Shown here: positions 9,296 to 17,719 of the stretch, one piece after another
How positions within the stretch are numbered: the first letter of the stretch is position 1
How the letters are laid out: each line of letters begins with the position of its first letter
Assembly: GCA_900768505.1 (NCBI GenBank)
Contig: CAAGED010000023.1
Coordinates: forward strand, 1-64,000
Direction: 5' to 3'
DNA from: Lentisphaeria bacterium
Lineage (GTDB): Bacteria > Verrucomicrobiota > Lentisphaeria > Victivallales > Victivallaceae
DNA: 64,000 nucleotides
Made by a program: the position numbers and the translations under genes
Notes under the pieces: model-generated
The model's input: only the letters and a program-made list of their open reading frames with translations
Database searches by the model: none
What the model was told of the DNA's origin: nothing

Positions 9296-10948
9296 TCAGT
9301 CGTCTTTTTCCACCTTTATCAGAGCATACGCCGGCAATCCCTTAACCCGGCAAATCTCCAGCAATCCGGCGTATTCCGGGGCATTTAAATCCTCCACTTG
9401 CAGCTTAATTACATTAAAATCCTTCAGTGCGTTCCGCACCTCGGGTGCGGCAAAAGTCGTACGCTCCATATATGCACAATTCTTGCACCAGGTAGCCCAA
9501 AAATCCACCAGTATTAGTTTACCGTTTTGAGTAGACAAATCGGCCGTCGACTGAAATCTATTCATCTCCGCAACCGGGTCGGAACTGCCTTTTGCCCCTG
9601 GGAGTAAATTCCACCCGATGTAGATATAATAAGCGGCAAGTGCTAAAATCACCGCTGCGAATCCCCGTTTAATGTAAACCATAAATTGTCCCGGCTTGGG
9701 CAATGCGGCGATTCCACCGCCCACCAGCGGCCAGGGCAATGCCATTCCTACGCCCAACAGGAAGGGGAGCAGCAATCCGGCATAATTACCGGAATTGTAG
9801 AGATCCACACTCCAGAAAAGCACCGCAATCACCACTGGTGCGACACAACTTCCAGCTAACAACGCAGTTACCACCCCCATCAAAAAAATTGCGGCGAAAC
9901 TTCCCTTGGATGCTTTGGCGAAGTTCATATTCCCACTCCAACGGGTGAAGTCGATATGAAATAAATCCAGCATTGCCAAGGCCAGAATCAAAAAAATCGC
10001 TCCGTTGGCAAAATTGAACCACGGCATGGAGTTCAACGAACCAAATCCGGCGAATCCCAGCGCCGCCACTACGCCCAACGCGCCGTAAGTCAGAGCAATG
10101 GCACTGCCGTAAACATAACCGCGAATGAAACCCTGACGTTTATTGGTGTTGTTCCGCCCGGCTCCCATAATGGCCAAATTAACCGGAATCAGCGGCAGTA
10201 CGCAAGGAGTCAGGTTTAGCATGAATCCACCTAATAACACCAACAAAATGGCAATGAATATATTTTTTGACGCCAAATATCCGCCAGATGGAGCATCATT
10301 TTTTTCACTATTCAAAAAATCAATGAATTCCTCCGGATTAAGCACCCCTCCGGCAGTGGCAACAACCTTAAGATTACTTAAATCTAATTTCCCGGCAGTT
10401 GCCGCCGCGGGCTTTTCCGTCTCCGGCTGGAGTTGTGCTGCTAAATCGGGGATGTCGCCGGAAAAATCCACGGCAAAAATCCGGGGCGGAAAGCAGACAG
10501 CCGCCACCTCGCCGCCGCCACTGCGGCATCCCATATAATCCAGTTCGACTTTAAATTTATTCTCATCGCCCTGACGCCGGAAAACCCAATTTTTTTCACC
10601 CTTGCGACTTATCACCGACAACTCACCCAATTCCGGATTAATATATTTTTCAATCGCCGGAGCGGAAATTAATTCGAGTCTTTTTCCTGATTGATTCAGT
10701 ACTTCCACCTTGGCGTCACTGTAAATGTAACAATTCGCCGCCGCTTTTAAATAAATCGTCACCGTTTTCGCATCAACCCGACTCCCCCAGATAAAAGGCG
10801 ACGCCTCCGACGCTACTGGCGGCAGCTGCATCCCGATGAAATTCTCCGCCTTGACGGAATCAACATATCCACCGCCATCAGGCGCCGCACTGGCAAGTAA
10901 ACTGATAAATAATGCAAAACATATACTGGAAATTTTTGTTATATTCAT
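9296..10948 (-). CDS. dsbD: Thiol:disulfide interchange protein DsbD
   Basis: Inner-membrane reductant transporter that carries electrons from cytoplasmic thioredoxin to periplasmic thiol proteins. Seen in order: signal peptide (residues 1-21, ending ASA), N-terminal DsbD-alpha-like beta domain, an eight-helix membrane domain with the two redox cysteines (NLTPCVLPLIPVNL and GSCVAPVVIAVL), and a C-terminal thioredoxin-like domain with WCKNC (Cys near 488 and 491). The frame stops just after GLPAYALIKV, about 30 residues short of a complete thioredoxin fold. The -1 frame continues with a convincing last helix (..LKQFFNADNAKTFF..) to a stop at 9192-9194, so the last codons look frameshifted at the A5 run (9305-9309). 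A thioredoxin with a signal peptide lies just upstream on the same strand, a likely partner. Confidence 0.9.
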   Translation of the reverse strand: MNITKISSICFALFISLLASAAPDGGGYVDSVKAENFIGMQLPPVASEASPFIWGSRVDAKTVTIYLKAAANCYIYSDAKVEVLNQSGKRLELISAPAIEKYINPELGELSVISRKGEKNWVFRRQGDENKFKVELDYMGCRSGGGEVAAVCFPPRIFAVDFSGDIPDLAAQLQPETEKPAAATAGKLDLSNLKVVATAGGVLNPEEFIDFLNSEKNDAPSGGYLASKNIFIAILLVLLGGFMLNLTPCVLPLIPVNLAIMGAGRNNTNKRQGFIRGYVYGSAIALTYGALGVVAALGFAGFGSLNSMPWFNFANGAIFLILALAMLDLFHIDFTRWSGNMNFAKASKGSFAAIFLMGVVTALLAGSCVAPVVIAVLFWSVDLYNSGNYAGLLLPFLLGVGMALPWPLVGGGIAALPKPGQFMVYIKRGFAAVILALAAYYIYIGWNLLPGAKGSSDPVAEMNRFQSTADLSTQNGKLILVDFWATWCKNCAYMERTTFAAPEVRNALKDFNVIKLQVEDLNAPEYAGLLEICRVKGLPAYALIKVEKDD

Positions 10949-10969
10949 AAAAAACTCATAATTTCAATT

Positions 10970-11009
10970 AAAAAAGAGGTATCTCCCCTTATTGACAGGA
11001 AAATACCTC
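10970..11009 (-). terminator. Terminator between thioredoxin gene and dsbD
   Basis: GAGGTAT (10976-10982) pairs with ATACCTC (11003-11009). Read on the minus strand the stem is followed by six T. It lies after the thioredoxin gene (stop at 11110) and just ahead of dsbD, so the two are probably separately transcribed or attenuated. Confidence 0.6.
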
Positions 11010-11109
11010 TAAAAAATTAAAATACAACTCAATTGACAGGTTGACAATCAAAAAAAATAAAACTTTTTTAAATTACCCACCAGACTCCCGGAGTTTCAAA
11101 CTGAAGTAA

Positions 11110-11649
11110 CTATTTTATCTCTTCACTCTTTACCGACTGCTCCGCCTTAGCTAAAATTGCCTTAATCTTAGCCACATAACGAGCCCCCGATTCACCCCGG
11201 TAACCTATTTCGGCGGTAGCAGACTCGCCATTGGACTTCAGCAGAAAAATACTCGGAAAGGCTACCACTCCGAATGTTTTGCCCAATTTTGTATTATACT
11301 CTTTTGTAGCCTGAGATACTTTGGAACTGTCCCGGGGAAAATCAATGTTTAACAATACCAAATTATCCTTGGCATAATTGATGAAATCCGGCGAACTCAG
11401 GACATATTTATCAAAAATTTTGCAGGCCGGACACCAATCAGTGCCGGAAAAGTAAACCATGATGCCAACCTTCCGCTTCCCGGCTGCCTCTTTTGCTTTC
11501 TCCAAATTTGTAAACCAAGTAAGTTTTGCTGCCTCTTTTTCTGCCGTGACCTTATCTGCACCGTCAACTGTTCCGCCGGTAATTTCCTCCGCAAACATTG
11601 ACCAGCTAAGCAACATTGCCACTCCAGCCAATAAAAATATTTTCTTCAT
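11110..11649 (-). CDS. Periplasmic thioredoxin-family protein
   Basis: 179 aa with a clear signal peptide (MKKIFLLAGVAMLLSWSMFA) and a thioredoxin-like domain. The active site is WCPAC within YFSGTDWCPACKIFDKYVL (near residues 70-80), and the cis-Pro loop is VVAFPSIFLL. The CPAC dipeptide and the segment FINYAKDNLVLLNIDFP resemble the thioredoxin_7/DUF255-like periplasmic group rather than DsbA. The start is supported by GGGAGG upstream. It is probably kept reduced by the neighbouring DsbD and used to reduce or repair envelope protein disulfides or methionine sulfoxide, which is inference. Confidence 0.82.
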   Translation of the reverse strand: MKKIFLLAGVAMLLSWSMFAEEITGGTVDGADKVTAEKEAAKLTWFTNLEKAKEAAGKRKVGIMVYFSGTDWCPACKIFDKYVLSSPDFINYAKDNLVLLNIDFPRDSSKVSQATKEYNTKLGKTFGVVAFPSIFLLKSNGESATAEIGYRGESGARYVAKIKAILAKAEQSVKSEEIK

Positions 11650-11760
11650 TTACCAATCCTCCCAGAAATCGAGGTTTGAGTTCTTATTAACGCAACAACG
11701 ACAACGACATTAAAGATTCTCCAGTCCTCAGCCTTATGTTATCGTTTTAAACTATTTTTA

Positions 11761-12108
11761 TTATTTTATACTCTTTTCCCCGGCGGCATTGACAGTAAGC
11801 GTCACCACCGAATTATCTGCTTTACTAAGCATAACCATCAGCGCGCCGTTTTCACCGTTAAGCTTGATGGAATCCAACTTACAGCCGGAGAATTTCATCA
11901 GCTCCGCCGCCGTCAATTTGTACTCCATCTTACCGAACTCCACCTTAAATTTGGTAATTTTCCCTTCGGCGTCTGCTTTGAGTTCCACCTCAACTTTTTT
12001 GCCATCCACTTTGGCTTCCACGTCAACCTTGTGCCACACACCCTCTGCCGCCATTACACCAATAGTGCAAGCCGCCAACGCCAATGTCGTCAAAAATTTT
12101 TGTTTCAT
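11761..12108 (-). CDS. Small secreted protein, unknown
   Basis: 115 aa with a signal peptide (MKQKFLTTLALAACTIGVMA). The mature part is short, lysine/glutamate-rich and predicted to be beta-strand (KVDVEAKVDGKKVEVELKAD.. then AMVMLSKADNS-like strands). ATG 12108 has GGAG eight bases upstream; the frame extends further but lacks a signal there. No family recognised. It lies between the secreted thioredoxin gene and the M14 peptidase gene, all on one strand, but has no cysteine in the mature part, so it is not an obvious thioredoxin substrate. Confidence 0.65.
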   Translation of the reverse strand: MKQKFLTTLALAACTIGVMAAEGVWHKVDVEAKVDGKKVEVELKADAEGKITKFKVEFGKMEYKLTAAELMKFSGCKLDSIKLNGENGALMVMLSKADNSVVTLTVNAAGEKSIK

Positions 12109-12254
12109 GATTTTCTCCCCGATATTTGTTAAAAAAATTGCAGGCAAAAAAATTTGCCCATCCGTTATATCCGACTGCTCATGTAAAAACAATACAATAA
12201 AAGAGTAAAAAAACAAATCATTTTACAAAAATAATAATAATCACTGATTTAAAT

Positions 12255-13373
12255 TCAGCAGAGCGTCCGCAAATATTTATAAACCGCGTCACCATAATAT
12301 TCGCCAAAAATCCGTGCCCCAAAAACACTGGTACTTAAACCATGGCAGGAGGCGTAGGTGAATTCCAATGTCGTAGCCAACTGAGTTTGAGGCAATGACG
12401 AAAAATAACCGGCGCAGCTTAACCCAACTTCAGTCTGATTCCAGCCGTAACCATACGGATAAAATTCCGACGCATAAAACGGCAACGCACCACGATTACA
12501 TTCCTCTATCAAACGAGCTAATTTTATCTGCTCGGCAGAAATTCGCGGCACCCCCTGCCCAACCAGATAGATGCTCTCGTTGGCACCGTCGTAAAGCCAG
12601 GGGCAATGAAAATCCAGCGACAACAAAACCTTACCGGACATGTTGTCTGCCACAAATTTCTTCAGGTATTTTACTTCAGGATAAAGTTCAGCTCCGTAAT
12701 CACGGTTATGGTCGTGAGGCAACCGGTTTTTCCCCTGATCTCCGTCGACACAACCATCTTTATCCATAAAAGGAATTACCGTCATAAAGACATTTTCACG
12801 CATGAATTTACCAATTTCATCATCCCGTAGGAAACGCTCCAGCATCCCCTCCAGAACATAATTTGCCAATGCCTCACAGCAGTGATGACGCGCAGTAAGC
12901 ACCATATTGAAACGCCCTTTGGAGTTGCCCAAAATCAACTGCTCCACATCACGCCCCCTGCGGGATTTACAAAGTATCTTGCTGCTGGCATAACTGCAGT
13001 CCCCCAAACTTGCTACAAAACGCTCCCACTCCTGCTGACGGTACGGAATAGCTTGATAAAAATATGCTTCATTGCAATCGACGGGAATTTCGTAGGAAAA
13101 TCCCAGATAATCGTTGTCAATTTCACTGGAGTAATGATACGACTGGTGATTATCCACCGTCACCGCCGCCCCTTTAGCAGTCAAACAACGGGAGTGAGTG
13201 AAACGGAAATGCAATTTTTTACCTCCTCCGTTGCGAACCCGGAAGCTCCAATAAAACCAAACTCCATCCGAATCACGCATGTCCTGATGTAAAAAAACTT
13301 CATTGCCATCAATCTTATCCAGAATCATATTCCCGCCCGGATAATCCGCCTCAACAATAAAATTTCCGCTCAT
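12255..13373 (-). CDS. M14-family zinc carboxypeptidase
   Basis: 372 aa. An N-terminal beta-rich domain (residues ~1-110, with FYWSFRVRNGGGKKLHFRF) precedes a carboxypeptidase-like domain. Zinc ligands are visible as HxxE in ARHHCCEALANY and the later His in SLDFHCPWLYDG. The likely catalytic Glu is in TTLEFTYAS, and NRDY is the substrate-binding Asn-Arg pair. This layout matches the M14 subfamily with an N-terminal domain (AGBL/cytosolic carboxypeptidase-like). No signal peptide is seen, so it should be cytoplasmic. ATG 13373 has AAGGAG; an upstream in-frame start overlaps the preceding gene. It follows an OppA-like binding protein by 13 bases, which suggests trimming of imported peptides. 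An amidase activity on murein peptides (as for MpaA) is possible. Confidence 0.82.
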   Translation of the reverse strand: MSGNFIVEADYPGGNMILDKIDGNEVFLHQDMRDSDGVWFYWSFRVRNGGGKKLHFRFTHSRCLTAKGAAVTVDNHQSYHYSSEIDNDYLGFSYEIPVDCNEAYFYQAIPYRQQEWERFVASLGDCSYASSKILCKSRRGRDVEQLILGNSKGRFNMVLTARHHCCEALANYVLEGMLERFLRDDEIGKFMRENVFMTVIPFMDKDGCVDGDQGKNRLPHDHNRDYGAELYPEVKYLKKFVADNMSGKVLLSLDFHCPWLYDGANESIYLVGQGVPRISAEQIKLARLIEECNRGALPFYASEFYPYGYGWNQTEVGLSCAGYFSSLPQTQLATTLEFTYASCHGLSTSVFGARIFGEYYGDAVYKYLRTLC

Positions 13374-13386
13374 AAAATCCAACTCC

Positions 13387-15216
13387 TTATTTAGATTGTT
13401 CGACCTTATCGTCACCAATACTCATATCACTGAAGGATAATGGCGTAAAAGCCGCACAACGGGCTTGCTTACGTACCATATCGACACCGATATATTTCCA
13501 CCTGGCAAAGGCAAAATCATGAGGATAATAATTACTTATCCACTCGTGAGCCAATTCGTTCGCCACCGGGTACCCCTCATAAATCCACACCACATGCTCA
13601 TTCACTAATTCAACCATGCTTCGGTAGAGTGAATTCCGCTCCGGCGAATCATTCAACCTCACCGCACGGCGGTAGAGCAAGTCAAATTCGGCATCCGAAA
13701 AAAAAGCCCGATTCGCCCCCCCAGCATTGCCGCTGAAAAACAATTGCAAAAAGTTTTCCCCGTCCGGATAATCCCCCACCCATGAGATTCGGAACAACTG
13801 CATCTGCCCCTGACGCAGCTTCTGAAAAAATCGTGGCGAATTGTTGAGGCATATCTCAATTTCAATGCCGATTTTACGCAAATCAGAGGCGAACATCTCC
13901 CCCAGCTGCCGCTGGCTGGAACTGCTGCCGTTAAGGTCGAAATTCAACTTCAATGGTTCATTGCTCTCCGGATCGATTCCGCCGGGATATCCGGCCTCGA
14001 CCAAATATTTTTTGGCCAGCTCAATATTTTGCCCTTGATACGGATTACGGTAGGAGGCATCAAATCCCGAAACCCCATCAGGCAAGGGCGAATTTGCTTC
14101 AAGCAACTGTCCATTAAAAAAATCTACCCGGCTCTCCGGATTATACGCCAGACTTATCGCCTTGCGCAATGCCGGATTTCTCCCCAATTTTGGGTCGGTA
14201 AAATTAAATCCGATATAACGGATTTCAAATTCAGGCCGCTGTATCACCCGAATGCCCCGTTTCTGTAATGCCGGATTTAGTTTGCTGCCGGAAAAAACGG
14301 CATCAAAACCATCTTTATCCACCAAACTCATATCCAATTCGCCCTGCAAAAACATCAGCCAACTGGATTGATTCTGCTTGATTATACTGCAAATTATTTT
14401 ATCGGCCAACGGCAAGCGCCGCATACGGTCGGCAGGATTCTCCGCCTGCGGGAAATATTCCAGCCGGTAATCCTCATTGCGGACAAACTCCAAACGGTAA
14501 TCCTTGATCTGCCGAGCCAGAATAAACGGGCCGCTGCCAATCGGCTGATCATTGAGATTATTGTTCAACGCCTCGGCGCTTGTCCGGCAGACCACCCCGG
14601 AAAACGGCAGTGCCAACATGTAGAGGAAACGGGGATCCGGCCGTGTAAGGGTGATTTCAAATTCCCGGGAGTTGATAATTTTAATGCCGTCAATTCCAGT
14701 TTCATAGGGGGAAAAGTCCCCTGCCGGCAGCGTCCCGGTTCGCCGGTTGAATTCATCAATGCCAGCAATTTTTCCCCGGTACATCCAGTAGAGCGGCGAA
14801 TGCAAACGGCCATCGGCAATCCGCAAAATCGAAAACGCCACATCACGGCTGCTTATCGCCTGCCGGTTGTGGGGAAAAATCAAATCATCCCGCAAAGTAA
14901 AATGGTAACGCAGATGATCATCGCTCAAATCAGGCATTTCACTGAGCATTGACGGAATCAATTTATACGGCCGCGCCATGTAATCATATTGCAGCAATGT
15001 ATCATACAATACAGCAATCATCTTCATGCTGGCCGAATCACTCCCCAGGGCCGGATCCAAACTCTTTATCCGGTCTGAAGAGTTCAGGCGAATCACCCGG
15101 GAATTATCATCAATTTCCTTTTCATCCCGGCATGACGAAGTTGCGACGGCAACCGTCAAAGTCAACACCGCCATCAGCAGACAATGAATTTTCAGTTGGA
15201 ATCGGTGTAAGATCAT
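13387..15216 (-). CDS. Peptide ABC transporter substrate-binding protein (SBP_bac_5)
   Basis: 609 aa OppA/DppA/MppA-type periplasmic binding protein. The N-terminus is hydrophobic with a lipobox-like end (VAVATSSC, Cys29), so it is probably a lipoprotein. Family landmarks include SLDPALGSD near the start of the mature part, YDTLLQYD, YHFTLRDDLIFPHNRQAISSRDV, the FNFTDPKLGRNPALRKAIS hinge segment and the C-terminal WVGDYPDGENFLQLFF. No permease or ATPase genes adjoin, so it must use a transporter encoded elsewhere or act with a shared Opp system. It lies 18 bases after aroG and 13 bases before the M14 peptidase in one operon. Confidence 0.9.
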   Translation of the reverse strand: MILHRFQLKIHCLLMAVLTLTVAVATSSCRDEKEIDDNSRVIRLNSSDRIKSLDPALGSDSASMKMIAVLYDTLLQYDYMARPYKLIPSMLSEMPDLSDDHLRYHFTLRDDLIFPHNRQAISSRDVAFSILRIADGRLHSPLYWMYRGKIAGIDEFNRRTGTLPAGDFSPYETGIDGIKIINSREFEITLTRPDPRFLYMLALPFSGVVCRTSAEALNNNLNDQPIGSGPFILARQIKDYRLEFVRNEDYRLEYFPQAENPADRMRRLPLADKIICSIIKQNQSSWLMFLQGELDMSLVDKDGFDAVFSGSKLNPALQKRGIRVIQRPEFEIRYIGFNFTDPKLGRNPALRKAISLAYNPESRVDFFNGQLLEANSPLPDGVSGFDASYRNPYQGQNIELAKKYLVEAGYPGGIDPESNEPLKLNFDLNGSSSSQRQLGEMFASDLRKIGIEIEICLNNSPRFFQKLRQGQMQLFRISWVGDYPDGENFLQLFFSGNAGGANRAFFSDAEFDLLYRRAVRLNDSPERNSLYRSMVELVNEHVVWIYEGYPVANELAHEWISNYYPHDFAFARWKYIGVDMVRKQARCAAFTPLSFSDMSIGDDKVEQSK

Positions 15217-15234
15217 TTCGTGCCGAAATCCGTA

Positions 15235-16281
15235 TTAAATTCCAGCAACCTTAAACTTCTCATAAGCCGACAAAATCAAACTTTCCGTCTCCTCCCAGCC
15301 GATACATCCATCGGTGATTGACACATCCGGCACCATCTTGCCGGGAACAATCTTCTGACTGCCCTCCCGAAGATGACTCTCCAGCATGGTTCCCACAACA
15401 TCTTCCTCGCCTGCAACAATTTGGTCGATAACATTTTCAAATACCTTCCCCTGAAGCCGGTAATTTTTGTGAGAATTGGCATGACTGCAGTCCACCACAA
15501 TATTGGGGCGCAAATTAGCCTTGCGCATTGCCACCTTCAGAAATGCGATATACTCTGCCTCATAATTGGGATGTTCGCCGCCACGCAGTACCAAATGACA
15601 ATATTTATTGCCCCGGGTGCGGAAAATTCCCACCTGGCCATTCTCCATTACGCCGATGAACGAATGCTCCGCCCGGGCGGTATTGATGGCATCAATGGCG
15701 GTTTGGAAGCTGCCGTCGGTGGCATTTTTAAATCCCACCGCCATGGACAAGCCGCTCGCCAGCTGCCGATGGGTTTGTGATTCAGTAGTTCGTGCGCCGA
15801 TGGCGGCCCAGGAAACGGTGTCGGCAATGTACTGGGCGATAATGGGATCGAGCATCTCGGTAGCCACCGGCAAATTCTTTTCGACAATTTGCAGCAGCAG
15901 CCGGCGGGCGATAAAAAGCCCCTTGTCAATATCGTAAGCACCATTGATGTCCGGATCGTAAATCAACCCCTTCCAGCCGATGGTAGTACGGGGTTTTTCA
16001 AAGTAGGCGCGCATAATCAACAAAAATTTATCACTGACTTTAGCACTTAATTTCTCCAGTCTGGCGGCATATTCCAGCGCGGACGCCGGATCATGGATGG
16101 AGCAAGGGCCAACAATTATCATTTTTTTGCGGCAACTGCCGTCCAAAATTGCATTGACGGTGTTTCGAGCCTCAACCACCTTGCTGGCGCCGCCGAAAGA
16201 GAGCGGCAACTGGGCGATAAGTTCACCCGGCGGCAAGAGGGCGGAGCGGTTGAGAATATTTACGTTGTTACTTCTGAGCAT
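15235..16281 (-). CDS. aroG: 3-deoxy-7-phosphoheptulonate synthase, class I
   Basis: First enzyme of the shikimate pathway, condensing phosphoenolpyruvate and erythrose 4-phosphate. 348 aa from ATG 16281, matching the ~350 aa of AroF/G/H. Conserved segments are clear: IVGPCSIHDPASALEYAARL, MRAYFEKPRTTIGWKGLI, WAAIGARTTESQTHRQLASG, GFKNATDGS, LRGGEHPNYEAEY, VDCSHANSHKNY, GTMLESHLREGSQ and SITDGCIGWEET. A longer in-frame start exists at 16368, but 16281 has AGGTTGG upstream and the expected length. Which E. coli paralogue it matches, and so its feedback amino acid, is not resolved. It heads an odd operon with a peptide-binding protein and a carboxypeptidase; aroK and aroC lie elsewhere (38-39 kb). 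Confidence 0.93.
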   Translation of the reverse strand: MLRSNNVNILNRSALLPPGELIAQLPLSFGGASKVVEARNTVNAILDGSCRKKMIIVGPCSIHDPASALEYAARLEKLSAKVSDKFLLIMRAYFEKPRTTIGWKGLIYDPDINGAYDIDKGLFIARRLLLQIVEKNLPVATEMLDPIIAQYIADTVSWAAIGARTTESQTHRQLASGLSMAVGFKNATDGSFQTAIDAINTARAEHSFIGVMENGQVGIFRTRGNKYCHLVLRGGEHPNYEAEYIAFLKVAMRKANLRPNIVVDCSHANSHKNYRLQGKVFENVIDQIVAGEEDVVGTMLESHLREGSQKIVPGKMVPDVSITDGCIGWEETESLILSAYEKFKVAGI

Positions 16282-16452
16282 TTTTACCAACCTGCGGGAA
16301 TATACTTGACTTAATGTATTAATTTTTTCTGACAATCGGCCGATCCACAACCGATTCCTCTGGCTCAATACCTTTAATATACGTTACCAAGCGGGAATTT
16401 CCACCTTGTTTTAGAAATAAGATTTGATTTTTAACAATATTAGATTAGATTA

Positions 16453-16582
16453 ATGAGCAAGATTTTTTATTTTCGGTTACCGACAACCCAAAAATCTTCA
16501 TTTTATACTGCCGGCGAGAGATTCCGAATCTTTCCCGGGCAACTTTTTATCAGATTATTTTTTTCCGGAGGGTCTAAACCTG
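16453..16582 (+). promoter_or_regulatory. Structured leader of metX-metW
   Basis: Two tandem hairpins precede metX. The first pairs AAGATTTTT (16459-16467) with AAAAATCTT (16490-16498), with an inner GGTT/AACC stem. The second pairs TGCC (16509-16512) with GGCA (16538-16541), with inner AGATT/AATCT (16519-16523, 16527-16531), and is followed by T5 (16544-16548), so it looks like a terminator. A 45-codon frame (ATG 16453, stop 16588-16590) runs through the whole leader and overlaps the metX start, but lacks a Shine-Dalgarno. No known SAM riboswitch core was recognised. Attenuation-type control is plausible but unproven. Confidence 0.4.
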
Positions 16583-17719
16583 ATGTCTGAAATTTTTGTC
16601 ATACCTCAAAAATTCGCCTTCGGCACCGCCGAAGCCGACGCGCTCCTGCTGGACTGCGGTAAAAAGCTCTACGGCGTTGAACTTTGTTACGAAACCTACG
16701 GCACACTGGCTCCTGACGGCAAAAACGCCATTCTCATCTGTCACGCCCTCAGTGGCGACGCTCATGTCTCCGGACGTTTCTCTCCGGAGGATGCCAAACC
16801 CGGCTGGTGGGACGAAATGGTCGGACCGGGTAAATATATCGACACCAACAAATATTATGTCGTATGCAGCAACGTTATCGGCAGTTGCTCCGGCTCCACC
16901 GGCCCCCGGTCGGAGGATCCACGCACCGGCAAGCTATACAATATGAATTTCCCGGTCATCACCATCGCCGACATGGTGCGGGCGCAAAAACGGCTGATTG
17001 ACCACCTGGGCGTGAAAAACCTTTTAGCAGTCATCGGCGGCTCAATGGGTGGAATGCAGGCACTGGAGTGGGCAGTTAATTACCCCAACTTCGCCCGCAG
17101 TTACATCCCAATCGCCACCACGGCGCAACTTTCACCTCAGAGCATTGCCTTCAACTGGGTCGGTCGACAGGCCATTTGCAATGATCCGGCGTGGATGGAA
17201 GGCAACTACGCCGGCGATACACCGCCGGAAAAGGGTTTAGCCACAGCGCGCATGCTGGCGCACATCACCTACCTGAGCGACGAATCAATGAGTATGAAAT
17301 TCGGGCGGGATTTGCAGAAATCCAGCAGCTACTCTTTCAATTTCAATTATGACTTCGCCGTGGAGAGTTATCTGGAGTATCAGGGGCACCGATTTGTGGA
17401 GCGTTTCGACGCCAACAGCTACCTATACATCACCCGGGCTATGGATTATTTTGATATGGCCTCTTACGGCAACGGATCACTGGCAGCGGCATTCAAGGGA
17501 GCGAGAGGTAATTTTCTGGTGGTTTCATTTTCCAGCGACTGGCTCTTCCCCAGCTCCCAATCCCAGGCGATTGTCAACGCCTTATTGCAGAATAAACTGC
17601 CGGTGAGTTACTGCGAAATCAAATCCGCCTACGGTCACGACGCCTTTTTATTGGAGGTGGATACTCTGGGCAACATGGTGTCGCACTTTTTACGCAATGT
17701 AAAGGAGCAGTGGAAATGA
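16583..17719 (+). CDS. metX: Homoserine O-acetyltransferase
   Basis: 378 aa alpha/beta-hydrolase-fold acyltransferase that activates homoserine for methionine synthesis. The nucleophile elbow is GGSMGGMQALEW (Ser near residue 155); other landmarks are LICHALSGDAHVSG, GPGKYIDTNKYYVVCSNVIGSC-type oxyanion segment, GSTGPRSEDPRTGK and the C-terminal catalytic His region SAYGHDAFLLE. The family uses acetyl-CoA or succinyl-CoA; I cannot tell which from inspection. GGAGG lies upstream with an 11-base spacing. The stop overlaps the metW start (ATGA at 17716-17719), giving the classic metXW pair. Confidence 0.94.
   Translation: MSEIFVIPQKFAFGTAEADALLLDCGKKLYGVELCYETYGTLAPDGKNAILICHALSGDAHVSGRFSPEDAKPGWWDEMVGPGKYIDTNKYYVVCSNVIGSCSGSTGPRSEDPRTGKLYNMNFPVITIADMVRAQKRLIDHLGVKNLLAVIGGSMGGMQALEWAVNYPNFARSYIPIATTAQLSPQSIAFNWVGRQAICNDPAWMEGNYAGDTPPEKGLATARMLAHITYLSDESMSMKFGRDLQKSSSYSFNFNYDFAVESYLEYQGHRFVERFDANSYLYITRAMDYFDMASYGNGSLAAAFKGARGNFLVVSFSSDWLFPSSQSQAIVNALLQNKLPVSYCEIKSAYGHDAFLLEVDTLGNMVSHFLRNVKEQWK

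Noticed and set aside
16453..16582. SAM-I or SAM-II riboswitch upstream of metX
   Set aside because: I could not find the conserved core or kink-turn; only simple stems are present.
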